Positions 35,960-46,887 of a stretch of DNA of 64,000 nucleotides are shown in pieces. How positions within the stretch are numbered: position 1 is the first letter of the stretch; each line of letters starts with the position of its first letter. This DNA comes from Ustilaginoidea virens. Lineage: Eukaryota; Ascomycota; Sordariomycetes; Hypocreales; Clavicipitaceae. The notes under the pieces were generated by a model. It made no database searches and was not told where the DNA came from. It saw only the letters and a list, made by a program, of their open reading frames with translations. Location of the stretch: positions 186,001 to 250,000 of the forward strand of contig NC_057319.1 of assembly GCF_000687475.1 (NCBI RefSeq). The letters run 5' to 3'. Position numbers and translations under genes: made by a program.

Positions 35960-38187
35960 ATGTCTAATGCCTTTTATCCACGGCTCGTTGCAAGCCGACT
36001 TTGGCCACGGCGCCAAACGTATTCACCGAGCTTGAAGGCCTTTTTCTCGCCGTGGCAGGCATTGGTTCATCGCTCGCGCTCGGTCCCGGATCATGAACGC
36101 ATACAGGAACCATCCCGTTTGCGGCAGCTTTGGACGGGCGTGTATCCTCAGAATTGTACAATAATCTTTCCGAACCGCCACCAGCAACCGATCTCCTATA
36201 TATATTCCATACCGTTGTCGGCAAAACTTGGGCTGCGAGCCAGTCGAGGCAAACAGGCTTCAACGGCGGCTACATTCCGGCCATTGCAATATCGAACCTA
36301 TTCCAGCGGCCGAGAACCTGCGCGACAAACAGTTCCACAAAAGAAACCAAATAGAGACGACAAACTCGACCAGTCGAGTCGAGCAGAACAGCCATTAAAA
36401 AGCGAGTCTAGCAACGACGCAAATGCAGAGTCTATAGCGTCGTCTGTCTCCAAATATCTCCATCTATCCGGCTTGCCTCACCGTTCGACAAAAGAAGAAT
36501 TGCTAGGTACGGCAACCGGCTTTTGGCAAAGGCTCAAGGTCCGGTTCAAATGGATGTCGATCCGCAGCATGCGACCCTGGAACGCCGATGAATGGGGCGC
36601 CTTTGTGTCATGGTTCATGTTGGGACATATTGTCTGGGTTCTGGTAGGGACGACGACTTTCTTTTCACTCCTGATATTTTCCATCAACACTGTATTTGCC
36701 CAAGGTAAGCAAGGTTTCACCCCAGTCGCCGTCGCCCAAAACGAAACACACCTTCAGCGTTGTTGACTCTTTTCTTCTTTTATTTTGCAGAAACTCTTGC
36801 CAAGTGGGTCGGTGACTATTTGACACAATCCGCCGGGGTCACTGTAGTTTTTGAATCAGCAATTGTGCCAAAGTGGAAGAATGGAGTAATCGCCTTTCGG
36901 AATGTGTTCGTTTCCCGTAGACCTGGCCAAGTTGAGTCGTCTGTGAGCAAAGGGTCCTCGGATGCCGCCGCGGTGGCCGCGGCCGGTCGACTGGCTCAAT
37001 CTAGCGAGCCTCACGAGACAGAAGATGACGGAAATTACACCCAGTTCGACGTCACCATCGCCAATGTCAACGTCACCCTCTCGTTCGTTAACTGGTGGAA
37101 CGGCAAAGGCTTGTTAAAGGACGTCGAAGTCAATGGCGTACGAGGAATCGTCGATCGTACCTCAGTACACTGGCCGGAGGAAGATACAGACCCGTTTTCG
37201 TACAGGCATGAACATCAACCTGGCGATTTCGAGATTGAATCGTTCAAGTTGGAAGATGTGCTACTGACGATCCATCAACCTGACGGATTTCGACCCTTCT
37301 CCGTCAGCATTTACTCGTGTGAGCTACCGCAGCTTCGGAAGCAATGGCTCTTTTACGACTTCCTTTCGGCGAACCACATGTCCGGCTCGTTTGACGGCTC
37401 GCTCTTCACGATACACCCCCGCCAAGTCCACGGCGTAGTGCCCAGCCACGAGCAAGACGCGTCAACGGAGCTAGGGGAGCAAAATGGCTGGAAAAAGTTC
37501 AGCAGGCTCCGAATCGACGGGCTCAAAATCGATCACTTCAACAGAGGAGTGGAAGGCCCGTTCGGCTGGATATACGAGGGCAACGTCGACATCGTCGCGG
37601 ACGTAATGTTTCCAGCCGAAACCGACGAGGGCATCACCAAGGTCATGTCCGATTTCTACGACCAGCTCGAGGAGGCCGTCATCCTGAATCGGCAGCGGCT
37701 CCTTCCGCACGCCGTCGACGACGAACCCGCCGTGGCGCAGTCCGGACACCTCTCCGACGCGGGCGGCGAGCTCGCAGGCCCCGCGGGCGGCGGAGCCGCC
37801 GAGCCTGACGACGAAGATCGTCGCTACCTCATCATGGACATGCGGATCCACATGCACGACGTCAAGGCCGCGGTGCCTCTGTTCACCAGGGACATGTCCT
37901 ACGTGAACCAAGCGCTCGTGCGGCCGATAGTGGCGTACATCAACGCCAAGAAGACCTACATCCCCGTATCTTGCCGCATCGTCAAACGGCTCAGCGACTT
38001 TGACGGAAGCTGGACGGTGTACGACTGCGGCCTGATGAACGATTTGTCGGTCGAGACGTACGATGCCTTTGCGAGAGACGTGGAAGACCAGCAGAGTCGC
38101 GTTCGGCGGTTCAAAAAGGTGGGCTTCTGGACGCTCTCCCTTGCGGTTCATGCTTTGTTTATGGGCATGGCGGGCAACGTGGTTTGA
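35960..38187 (+). CDS. MDM31: Mitochondrial distribution and morphology protein Mdm31/Mdm32
   Basis: Two exons, 35960-36704 and 36791-38187, give 713 residues. The N-terminal 110 residues are Arg/Ser-rich with few acids, fitting a mitochondrial presequence. A transmembrane segment at about 215-248 (WGAFVSWFMLGHIVWVLVGTTTFFSLL) is followed by the conserved ETLAKWVGDYLT...VTVVFESAIVPKWK and NVNVTLSFVNWWNGKGLLKDVEVNGVRG. A second membrane segment lies at the extreme C-terminus (SLAVHALFMGMAGNVV). These inner-membrane proteins are needed for tubular shape and mtDNA nucleoid stability. The intron is 86 bp (GTAAGC...TGCAG) and restores FAQ-ETLAKW. The upstream ATG at 35947 has a better start context than the chosen one. 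Confidence 0.9.
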
Positions 38188-39266
38188 GGCAGCGTTTCCG
38201 TGGGCTCTTTTTCCTGATACATTCCTCCTTGCGCACACATACACACACACACACCTACTCCCCCTCTTTCTTATCCCCCCCAGCATCTTTTATGGCAGGC
38301 AACACTGGGATTATATCTGGTCTTGTTCCGACAGAGGACGCCAACGCATGGGACTAGATTTCGCCGGGGATGGCAATCCCGCGGCCAACGGCGTTTATAA
38401 AAAAAAGAACCATTTCTGCTCAAATTCTGCAAAAGGTGAGCCGAGGCGTAATGGATTCAGGAGGCAATCTACATGTAATGCTCCATCACGAGCCGATACC
38501 GTTTGCTACATTCCATACCTATTCAGTTGCATACGAGTTTCTTGTTGAGAGTATCTCTTACATAGGAGTTCTGAAAACGGGGCTTTTCAAAAAGGCAGTA
38601 AATTAGCGGCTATCTCGTTTCTGTGTGTCATTTGCCTCATCTCGAGACACATCTCCCCTCGTCCATTCCCACATTTGTCACATCCAGTAATTTGAAAAAA
38701 ATAAAAAAACGGCGTTGATCCAGCATACTGCCTCAGTCGAGGAATTGAGGCAGAGAGGACAGACCTTGAGTGTTCAGCACACAACAAAGACTCCCCTGCC
38801 CTCCAGGCGCTCGATGCAAATGAAATGCCTAAACGCTACGTTCACGGTCACGTCTATATCAGGGCAATTGTGCTAAGGGACGCGGCGCACTGCTCTATAT
38901 CCATCCCCTTTCTGACCCCTTGCAACGGACACCCGGATCCTCACGGTCATCTGCTGTTTGACTGTGCCGAGCTTTTTCAGTTGCGGAGTCGCGCGCTGGT
39001 GTTTGCATTTTCCATCACTTGAGTCGATATTGAAAGACGGCAAGCCGCTTGCCGTGGCAAACCAGGGGCGAAGGTTCGGCACCGACAAGTGCGAACTTTG
39101 AAAAGCACCGACCCGGAAGCGTCTACAAACTAGGTCAAGAACAAGGCAAGCACCAGTTGATGTGTTATGGCTTGACTAATCTGTTCACATGAAATCGTCA
39201 CTGTGATAAAAGCCGGTTAGCAAGGAGAGGGGCAAATGCAGAGGTTTCGGGAATGAGAGAGTATGC
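38188..39266. other. Convergent spacer between MDM31 and HCR1
   Basis: About 1.1 kb containing 3' UTRs of two converging genes. A CA dinucleotide stretch lies at 38234-38254. I see no gene. Confidence 0.6.
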
Positions 39267-40337
39267 TTACTCTCCAAAGGCATCCTCGTCATAGGTGGAA
39301 ACATCCGCAGTGTTGGCACGGCCGGTGACGAGCGAGGTCTTGGTCTTTGCAGCCTTGGTCTTCTTGCCTCCCTTCTCGGAGGCCTTTTCTTCCTTCATTT
39401 TTTCATTGCTCAGGCGAGTCAACGCGCTGGCGACTTTTTTCACCTGATCGCTCGACAACTCCTTGGCCAAGTCCTTGGCGAACTCTTCGAGAAAAAGACC
39501 GTAGTGGGCCTTCTTGGTGTTGCTACTGATGATGGGCGCAAGGGTCGTGCGCAAAAGTTCGAATTGCTTCTTGGTCTGTGGGTTGAACAAGGGCAGAGAG
39601 GCGATGTTGACAGTCTTGGAAGGGTCCTTGTCGTCCACCACGACGGCGGCGCCGGCAGTGTTGGCCTTGCGACCACTGCTGATGCCAACGCCGCCAAAGA
39701 GATCTTCCGCATGGCGGAGGTCGGCCTCTTGTTCTGTGCGGCGAAGTCTTTCACGGCGCTGCGTTTCGGTTTCGTCGTCTTCGCTGTCGTCTTCGTCTTC
39801 CTCACGTTGGAGGGCCCTGGTGGCTTGATGCTCGGCGATACGCTGGGCCTTGGACTTTTTGTTCGCGGCGGCTTCGGCCTCGGCCTTGGCCTTGGCCTCG
39901 GCAACTTTGCGTTGCTTTTCCCTTTCTACCTCGGAATCCTCGGCAGCATCCCAGGAGTCGAGAACCTACACAAGAAAGAGGGAGAGGGAGGGGATTCAGC
40001 AACTCGGGTAACCGCGAGGTCAAAGATAAAAGCACAACATGACTCACGTCGCTGTCGTCTTCCTCGTCTTCGAACTGGCGTCGGCGAACAGCCGTGACTG
40101 GGGGTGAAGATGGAGGAGTGCTGGAGTCGCTCTTCTCCTCGTCTTGAGTGACGTAGCGGTCAGCAAAATGCAGCCAGGCACTCGATTCCAAAACATGCTT
40201 GGGATAAGCCAAGCCCCCCCCGTGGACGCGCCGCAGGTAGCGCAATCTGCGTCAGGACATGGAGGTGATGTGCGTGTGATGGCGTCTTTGAAGAAACAGT
40301 CAAGCCAGGGCTTACCCCACTGTTGTTTGGCAGGCAT
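39267..40337 (-). CDS. HCR1: Translation initiation factor eIF3 subunit j (Hcr1)
   Basis: Three exons, 40337-40316, 40142-40048 and 39965-39267, give 271 residues (yeast Hcr1 has 265). The start MPAKQQWDEE is assembled across a 173-bp intron, followed by a Ser/Pro stretch and acidic segment, VLDSWDAAEDSEVE, a long charged coiled coil (about 50-120), and the C-terminal region LPLFNPQTKKQFELLRTTLAPII with the acidic end YDEDAFGE. eIF3j binds the 40S decoding centre and helps initiation and ribosome recycling. The second intron is 82 bp. The ATG is separated from the rest by the first intron, so a 22-nt first exon would be easy to miss. Confidence 0.9.
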
Positions 40338-40509
40338 GATGGCGAACAGGCCGAACTCGCGCGCTTGGAATAGCAGCTGGATAATAAAAGGTGCAGGGTC
40401 AGGATGCCGCTGGTCGAGTACGCACAGTGTTTGCGACAAGCTGATGAGAGCGAAGCCCAGGGGAGGTGGGAAAGCAAATCCAGATTGATGTGCTGTCCGT
40501 TTGCTTTCG

Positions 40510-40546
<37 letters not shown>

Positions 40547-41638
40547 GGCCTCTGCAGAGCTCGTGCGTGCGGGGCGTGTGTGCACTGTGAATGACGAGCA
40601 GGTACTCCGTAGCGGGGTGGCCAGAAGGCAGAAGACGGAGGGCAGAACTTTGAAGGCGGTGCAAGAGAAGTCTGGTTGCTGGGACTGGAAGAGATTTACG
40701 CTGGGCATCAATCATTTGGGTCGTCAGCCTTGAGAGCAATGGCAAGCCATTATGTATGTAAACTGGTCTTGGGAGTGTCCCAGGTCTCAGGTGCGCATCA
40801 TTAGCCTTTGCTTGTGTTGGGCGTCATCGAAGGATGCATGTGAAGGTTTGCTGGGCCCTGGCCCCCCTGTACTCCGCATGTACCGTACCGTATGTACCTG
40901 GCTTTCCCCTCATTCCCTCACGAAAGCAGCAGGTGGGCAGCCAGGGACCACACCTGATAAAACCAACGCCATCGACGCTTTTTTTTTTTTTTTTTTTTTT
41001 TTTTTTCCCTTCCTGCGATGGGATTTCCTTGGGTCTTGTTTGATCAGTGGGGTACATGTACATGTAGGAGACGTGGCAGCCTAGAATATTCTTTCCATCG
41101 CGCCAGGATGTGCTACAGTCTGGTGCCTGGCGTCAGCACTGTGGCCTGGTCTGCTAGAACAAGTTGCAAGGCCAAGGCATGTAATACCGCTACTGGCGGG
41201 AAGATGCATCTCTCCGGAAGATCAGAACATACCGGCCCCTACCCTGCCCGTTTTCCTCGCGTTTGATTGAATAATGATGTCCCTTGAGAATATTTGACAA
41301 TTCACATTCTAATCCGGTCTCGTCAGATTTGACGAAAGTGCCGACGTGGGCAAGGTACCGGTACTCCTGGGCTGACATCTGGAAAGAGGTAGTCGTGCGT
41401 GCTGGTATGGATTGACGGTAGAATTAATGGCCGTGCCGTTTTGCCGCCAACCCGCCAAACAGCGAGCAAGCAGCCAAGGCCCACTACGGAGAAATCCAGC
41501 GTTCTGCGGTTTCGCTCCGCAGACCTTGTGGTGGGGGCCAGTCATGACTGCATTTTGACTCACAAGTCTGGTTGTGTCAATGTGCAGCAAAGAGGCTCCG
41601 GGTGCAAAAAAAGTTCAGTCTTGGACGCCCAAGGCCTC
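40338..41638. promoter_or_regulatory. Divergent region between HCR1 and arginyl-tRNA synthetase
   Basis: 1.3 kb with promoters for two translation genes. It holds T34 (40512-40545), T27 (40980-41006), a TACTCCGTA motif at 40603-40611 and GTACATGTACATG at 41051-41066. No gene is recognisable. Confidence 0.55.
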
Positions 41639-44600
41639 ATGACGAGTCGCTCAACCTCATCTCTCAGCCTCTCTCTTATTTTTTCAATTTCTCTTCGTCC
41701 TCGACCCTCCTTACCTCAGGCTAGACGCCACTTCAAGCTTGCTCCCCTCTTTTGTCCAGTCCCGAGTCCTGGCATCTCGACTTCCTCTGTCGCAGCCATA
41801 CGAAACAGAAAGCGCTCTACGAATATCTCTGGCGATATTGGAAGAGGTTTCCGTGCCTTTCGCCCCTCCGCTCCGACTTTCACGCAGGCAGCCATGGCGC
41901 AGTCAAACGCCATCGACCAACTAGCCCAGAGGGTTGACGGCTTGACTCTCCAGAGTCTTGCCCAGAAATACCCTACTGCCTCTTTCGAAAGTAACCCGCT
42001 CGACCTTTACAGGGCTCACCTCAGTAATGTCTTGTCTGAGATTTCCGGCGTCGACACTTCCATCATATATCCCGTTGTCATGTTGACGCAGAGTCTCGAT
42101 AAAGGCGACTTCGTTGTCGCTGTCCCTGCACTGCGCATCAAAGGCTCGAAACCAGACGTTTTGGCCCAAGAGTGGGCTGCAAAGGTGCGTTTGTCATGGC
42201 AATGTCAAACGCGGAATGATGGGCTTCTTGTTGACAATCAATGCTCTACAGTTCCCCGAGAACGATGCCCTCTTTAAAAAGCCAATTATAAGCGGACACT
42301 TCATGTCCTTCTTCGCAAAGGGGGAGCCTCTAGTGGGATCGATTGTCCCAATGGTCAGGCAAGCCGGCGCAAACTACGGTGCGTCACGTTTCAAAACCCC
42401 GGATGCTCGGGTCACTAACAAACCCAGGCAAAAACACGCTCAACGGCCTCCGAGACCCCAAAGACCCCAAATCTGGCCAGAAACGCATCGTAAGGTCTCG
42501 TGCAACGTGTGCCGCGTGGGACTTGCTTGGTACTGAAACGTTGTCTAGATTGTTGAATTCAGTTCTCCCAATGTTGCGAAACCATTCCACGCTGGCCACC
42601 TTCGATCCACCATTATTGGTAGCTTCATCGCCAATCTGCACGAGGCAAATGGCTGGGATGTCGTTCGAATGAACTGTTAGTCCATTGTCCCCCCGCCGCT
42701 TTTCCGGCCTCGATTCGATGTATTCCTGACTTGTGTTTCGATCGCCCCGGTCAGACCTCGGAGACTGGGGCAAACAGTACGGCTTACTCGCCCTGGCGTA
42801 TCAGCGAAACGGTGACGAGGAAGCACTGAAAACGAACCCCATTGATCATCTATTCAAGCTTTACGTTCAGATCAACGCGGAAATGAGTGCCGAGAAGGAG
42901 ATGATTGAGGCCCAGAAGAAAGAAGGAAAGGATGTCAGCGACCTGGAGGCCAAGAGTCTTGACGAACAAGCCCGCCAGTATTTCCGGAGAATGGTAAGAC
43001 AAGACCGACTCCTGAGATGCATATTCCCCCTCTCTATGCACCGTGCTGACAGTTGCATGGACAGACCGACCGGGATGAGGCAGTTCTCCCCCAATGGCAG
43101 CGTTTCCGGGATCTCAGTATCGCCAAGTACAAGGGTAAGACAATTGCGAAATGTCCAATGACGCTTTCATGGTGTCTTGGCCGTCACTTCATAGCTTTGC
43201 TACGAGCACAGCCAGCCGCTTGGGCGAGAGCACTGACGTAATCATCTCGCAGAAACGTATTCCCGACTCAACATACAGTTCGACGAGTTCAGCGGTATGC
43301 ATGACACTCTTCTGTCGGCTCCTTCCCTTGCTCCTCACTAATGAACCGTAGGTGAAAGCCAAGTGTCTGAGGAATCCATGGCCAAGATAGCCGACGAAAT
43401 GCAACAAAAAAAAATATCGCGAGAAGATCAAGGCGCCGTCCTGGTTGATTTCACCCAGCTACTTCCAGGGAAAGAAGGAAAGAGGCTAGGAACCACCGTG
43501 TTGCGGTATGGCAACCCGCTCCGACGCACCGCCTTTGTGCTACTGTTTTCATATCTCACACAGCCTTGTGTCCAGAAAGCGGGATGGCACTGCCCTTTAT
43601 TTGACCCGTGATGTTTGCGAGTTGCTCAGCCGGGTACGTTGAGCCGCTTTGGCACCATGTTGCTCGACATGTAGAGGTGGTTTTGCTGCGAACTGACGAT
43701 TCACCGCACAGCACGACAAGTACAAATTTGACACCATGATCTACGTGGTGGCTAGTCAGCAGGATCTGCACCTCAAGCAGCTCTTCCAAATCATCGACCT
43801 TTTGGGCTACAAGGATATCGCCAGCAAATGCCAGCACATCAACTTCGGCATGGTTCTTGGAATGAGCACCCGCAAGGGAACGGTTAAGTTGTCAGTACAT
43901 ATCCGCGTGGTACAGCCTCGCGTGGACTCGTGACCTCGGCACTCTTTCTGACCCTGTAAAACACAGCTTGGATGACATTCTGAACGACTGCGCCGACCAT
44001 ATGCACGAAACTATGAAGAAGAACGAAACCAAGTACGCCCAGGTTGCAGATCCGGAATCTACAGCCGACACACTGGGAATCAGCAGCGTAATGGTTCAGG
44101 ACATGAGCGGCAAGAGGTGAATGGGCAATCTCGTACACTTGCAGCTGGAAAGTTCCGGGGCTGACTTCCGAGACCAGGATCAACAACTACACGTTCAACA
44201 TGGATGCCATGACATCCTTTGAGGGTGATACGGGCCCCTACCTGCAATACGCCCACTGTCGACTGTGCTCGATCCGGCGCCGGGTGGAGCTTTCCGACGA
44301 CGAGCTAAGCGAGGCCAACCTGTCTCTGCTGACGGAGGAACATGCTGTCAGCATTGTTCGAATGCTCTCCCAATGGCCCAGCGTGCTGCAGAACACGCTG
44401 AAGACGCTGGAACCCGCAACAGTCCTCACCTATCTGTTCAAGATGACCCACGTCATCAGCAGCAGCTACGACCACCTAAAGGTCGTAGGAAGCGAGCCAG
44501 AAGTGATGAAGGCTCGCATGGCGCTTTACGACGCCGCGCGAACCACCCTAGCCAACGGCATGCGCATTCTCGGCTTGACACCCTTGGAAAGGTGAGTAGC

Positions 44601-44673
44601 ACCCCGCCACGTGGAAGCCGATTGGGCTCTGTTCCGTGGCTTGATTTGTGCTGATTCGTTTTTTAGGATGTAA
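41639..44673 (+). CDS. RRS1: Arginyl-tRNA synthetase, probable dual cytosolic/mitochondrial forms
   Basis: Thirteen exons: 41639-42184, 42252-42378, 42428-42489, 42549-42675, 42755-42993, 43065-43134, 43253-43294, 43352-43505, 43576-43633, 43712-43890, 43967-44116, 44178-44591 and 44667-44673. The class I enzyme charges tRNA-Arg. The HIGH-type motif is HAGHLRST and the KMSKS-type region is [10 protein letters not shown]; the anticodon-binding domain ends LGLTPLERM. Two in-frame starts fit: ATG 41894 gives a 639-residue cytosolic protein, and ATG 41639 adds 85 residues rich in Arg, Ser and Leu with few acids, like a mitochondrial presequence. The last exon is 7 nt and codes only for the final Met; reading through instead stops one residue earlier. 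All introns are 49-118 bp with GT-AG ends and matching phase. Confidence 0.93.
44667..44673 (+). other. 7-nt terminal exon of arginyl-tRNA synthetase
   Basis: After TTTTTTAG, the bases GATGTAA complete the Arg codon, add Met and stop. This gives the conserved C-terminal ERM of the enzyme; the unspliced reading ends ER. Confidence 0.75.
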
Positions 44674-45575
44674 ACTGTCTGAGCGTTGGCCTTGTTTCAT
44701 GAGGAGAGCCGGCAATGTCCAGGGCATTCACTAGGCGCCAAGGAAAAAGAGAAAGAGAGAGAGAGACAGAAGAGGAGCGGAAATAGACGGATTTTAGATA
44801 GACACTTGCGTAGTTAAAGCCAGCCAAGGATATACCAGTCAGTGTACGGGCACAGTCAGCCATGTGAGCGATGTGTGAGCGATACGAGAGCTCACGTTGG
44901 GTGATGACAGCGCGATTCTTGGGAAATGCCTCGAATGGCTTGCAGATTGCGCCCCTAAGCGCGATTCGACATGTAAAAAAAAAAAGAAAGAGAAGAACAG
45001 GACATGTGCGTGACCTGTCGACGTCAGGGGTTCACGCCTGCTTACAAGCATCACGGCACGATGCGGAAGAGAGTAGGCAGGTCTTGCAGTCCGGAACATT
45101 CCGACGGGTACAACATACGTATCAAAGACAGCCAGCCATTGGCAGGCAAGCAGGGCTCAACCCGGTGGAGCGGCAACTTCGCCTTGCAAGTTACAGCCCA
45201 GCCTCTCTTCCGATTCTTCCTCGTGCCGCGAGACGTCCGTTGTTCGGGAGACGACGCCAGCCCTTTTTCCATGAAAAAAAAAAAGTCTTTCTGGTGGGCC
45301 CTTTTTGATGCCTTGATTTCCATGCTTGAGCCGTGGCGCTCGAGCCCCCCTTGCCACCGGGCCGCCCTGAACAGGTTGGGAACGACGGGACGCGCGGCTG
45401 GACGGGATATAAGAGGCCTCGCCGGCCCGATGGGCGCAGTAGACCGACGGGGGCAAGAGAATGCTTTGGACCAGCTCAGCTCTCAGCAACTCGAGTGAGG
45501 CATCCTGGAGCGTCGCCAGCAAATCCAACAGACTTGGGCACCCCGTCGGACCGGTTAGCACGACGCTTGCCCGCC
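44674..45575. promoter_or_regulatory. Spacer with AOX promoter; TATA-like element at 45408
   Basis: 902 bp between ArgRS and AOX. TATAAG at 45408-45413 (context GGGATATAAGAGG) lies about 165 bp before the AOX start and is a reasonable TATA box. GA repeats occur at 44748-44766. No other gene is seen. Confidence 0.5.
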
Positions 45576-46887
45576 ATGATCTCTACTGCGGTCCGGACAC
45601 AAGTCCAGGCTCACCCGTGTCGACAAGCCGCCCAGCAGCTATGCCGCTCGGCCAGGCACGCTCTCCTCGGAGCGCCGCTCGCCTGCGCGCTCGGCCCGGC
45701 GGTCCGGCGTCGTCGGAGCGCCGCGCCCTTCTCGACCACGCCTGGGAACCAGCTGCGCGACTTCTTCCCCGCCAAGGACACCCCCCATATCCAGACCACG
45801 AAGCCGGCGTGGCCACATCACGGCTACACCGAGGAGGAGATGCTGGCCGTGGTGCCTGCCCATCGGGAGCCTCGGACCGTCAGTGACTGGCTGGCGTGGA
45901 AGATTGTCCGCCTCGCGCGCTACTGCATGGACAAGGCGACGGGCATGGAGAGGAGCCAGCAAGTCGACAGGAGGCATCCGACCACATCTGTCGTGGCGGA
46001 CAAGCCGCTGACGGAAGCGCAATGGGTACGTTGCAACGACGGCTGGCAAGAGAGGATGGCTGCACGGAGCACAGTACATGGGTAGACGGTTTTTTTTTTT
46101 TTTTTTTTTTTTTGTCGCCTGATAAAACGCCCGGCGCATTGCTGACCAGAATTCGCTCACGCGCAAAGCTTATCCGCTTCGTCTTCCTCGAAAGCATTGC
46201 CGGCGTGCCGGGCATGGTGGGAGGCATGCTTCGCCACCTCAGCAGCCTCCGGCGGATGAAGCGCGACAACGGCTGGATCGAGACGCTGCTGGAGGAGAGC
46301 TACAACGAGAGGATGCACCTCCTGACGTTTATGAAAATGTGCGAGCCCGGCCGGTTCATGAAGCTCATGATTATCGGCGCCCAGGGCGTCTTTTTCAACG
46401 CCCTCTTCGTCGCGTACCTCTTGCATCCCCGAATCGTGCACCGGTTCGTCGGATACCTGGAGGAGGAGGCCGTCCACACCTACACTCGGGCGATCCACGA
46501 GATCCAAAACGGCCATCTGCCCAAATGGGGCGACGAGAGGTTTCAGATCCCGGATATTGCGATAGGGGTAAGTTGCCAACCCTTTGTCCGTCCTTCCCCG
46601 CCCTTCCCAAGCGCAGTTTTGGCATAAACGAGGCCGTGGGCAAGAACGGCGGGGTGGAGCTAACCCAAGCTTTCCAGTACTGGAACATGCCGGAAGGCCA
46701 TCGCACCATGAGAGATCTCATCCTGTACATTCGAGCCGACGAAGCCAGCCACCGGGGCGTCAACCACACTCTCGGCAACCTCGACCAAAGGGAAGATCCG
46801 AACCCGTTCGTCAGCACCTTCAAAGACCGAGAGGTTCCCAAGCCCGCGTTGAAGGCGACAGGCTACGAGCGAGAAGACGTCATCTAA
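45576..46887 (+). CDS. AOX1: Alternative oxidase, mitochondrial
   Basis: Three exons, 45576-46025, 46169-46567 and 46678-46887, give 352 residues. It moves electrons from ubiquinol straight to oxygen, bypassing complexes III and IV, on the inner membrane matrix side. A presequence (about 1-50, Arg/Ala-rich, ending near AAPFSTTPG) is followed by the diiron domain with the four ligand motifs: [29 protein letters not shown] and [12 protein letters not shown], all intact. Introns are 143 bp (contains T24; branch CTGAC; acceptor CAAAG) and 110 bp (branch CTAAC). The first junction restores [16 protein letters not shown] is usually induced by respiratory stress; a TATA-like box upstream fits an inducible gene. 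Confidence 0.94.

Noticed and set aside
45333..45575. 81-residue N-terminal extension of AOX
   Set aside because: It covers the TATA-like element and promoter-like sequence; the start at 45576 is followed by a normal mitochondrial presequence.
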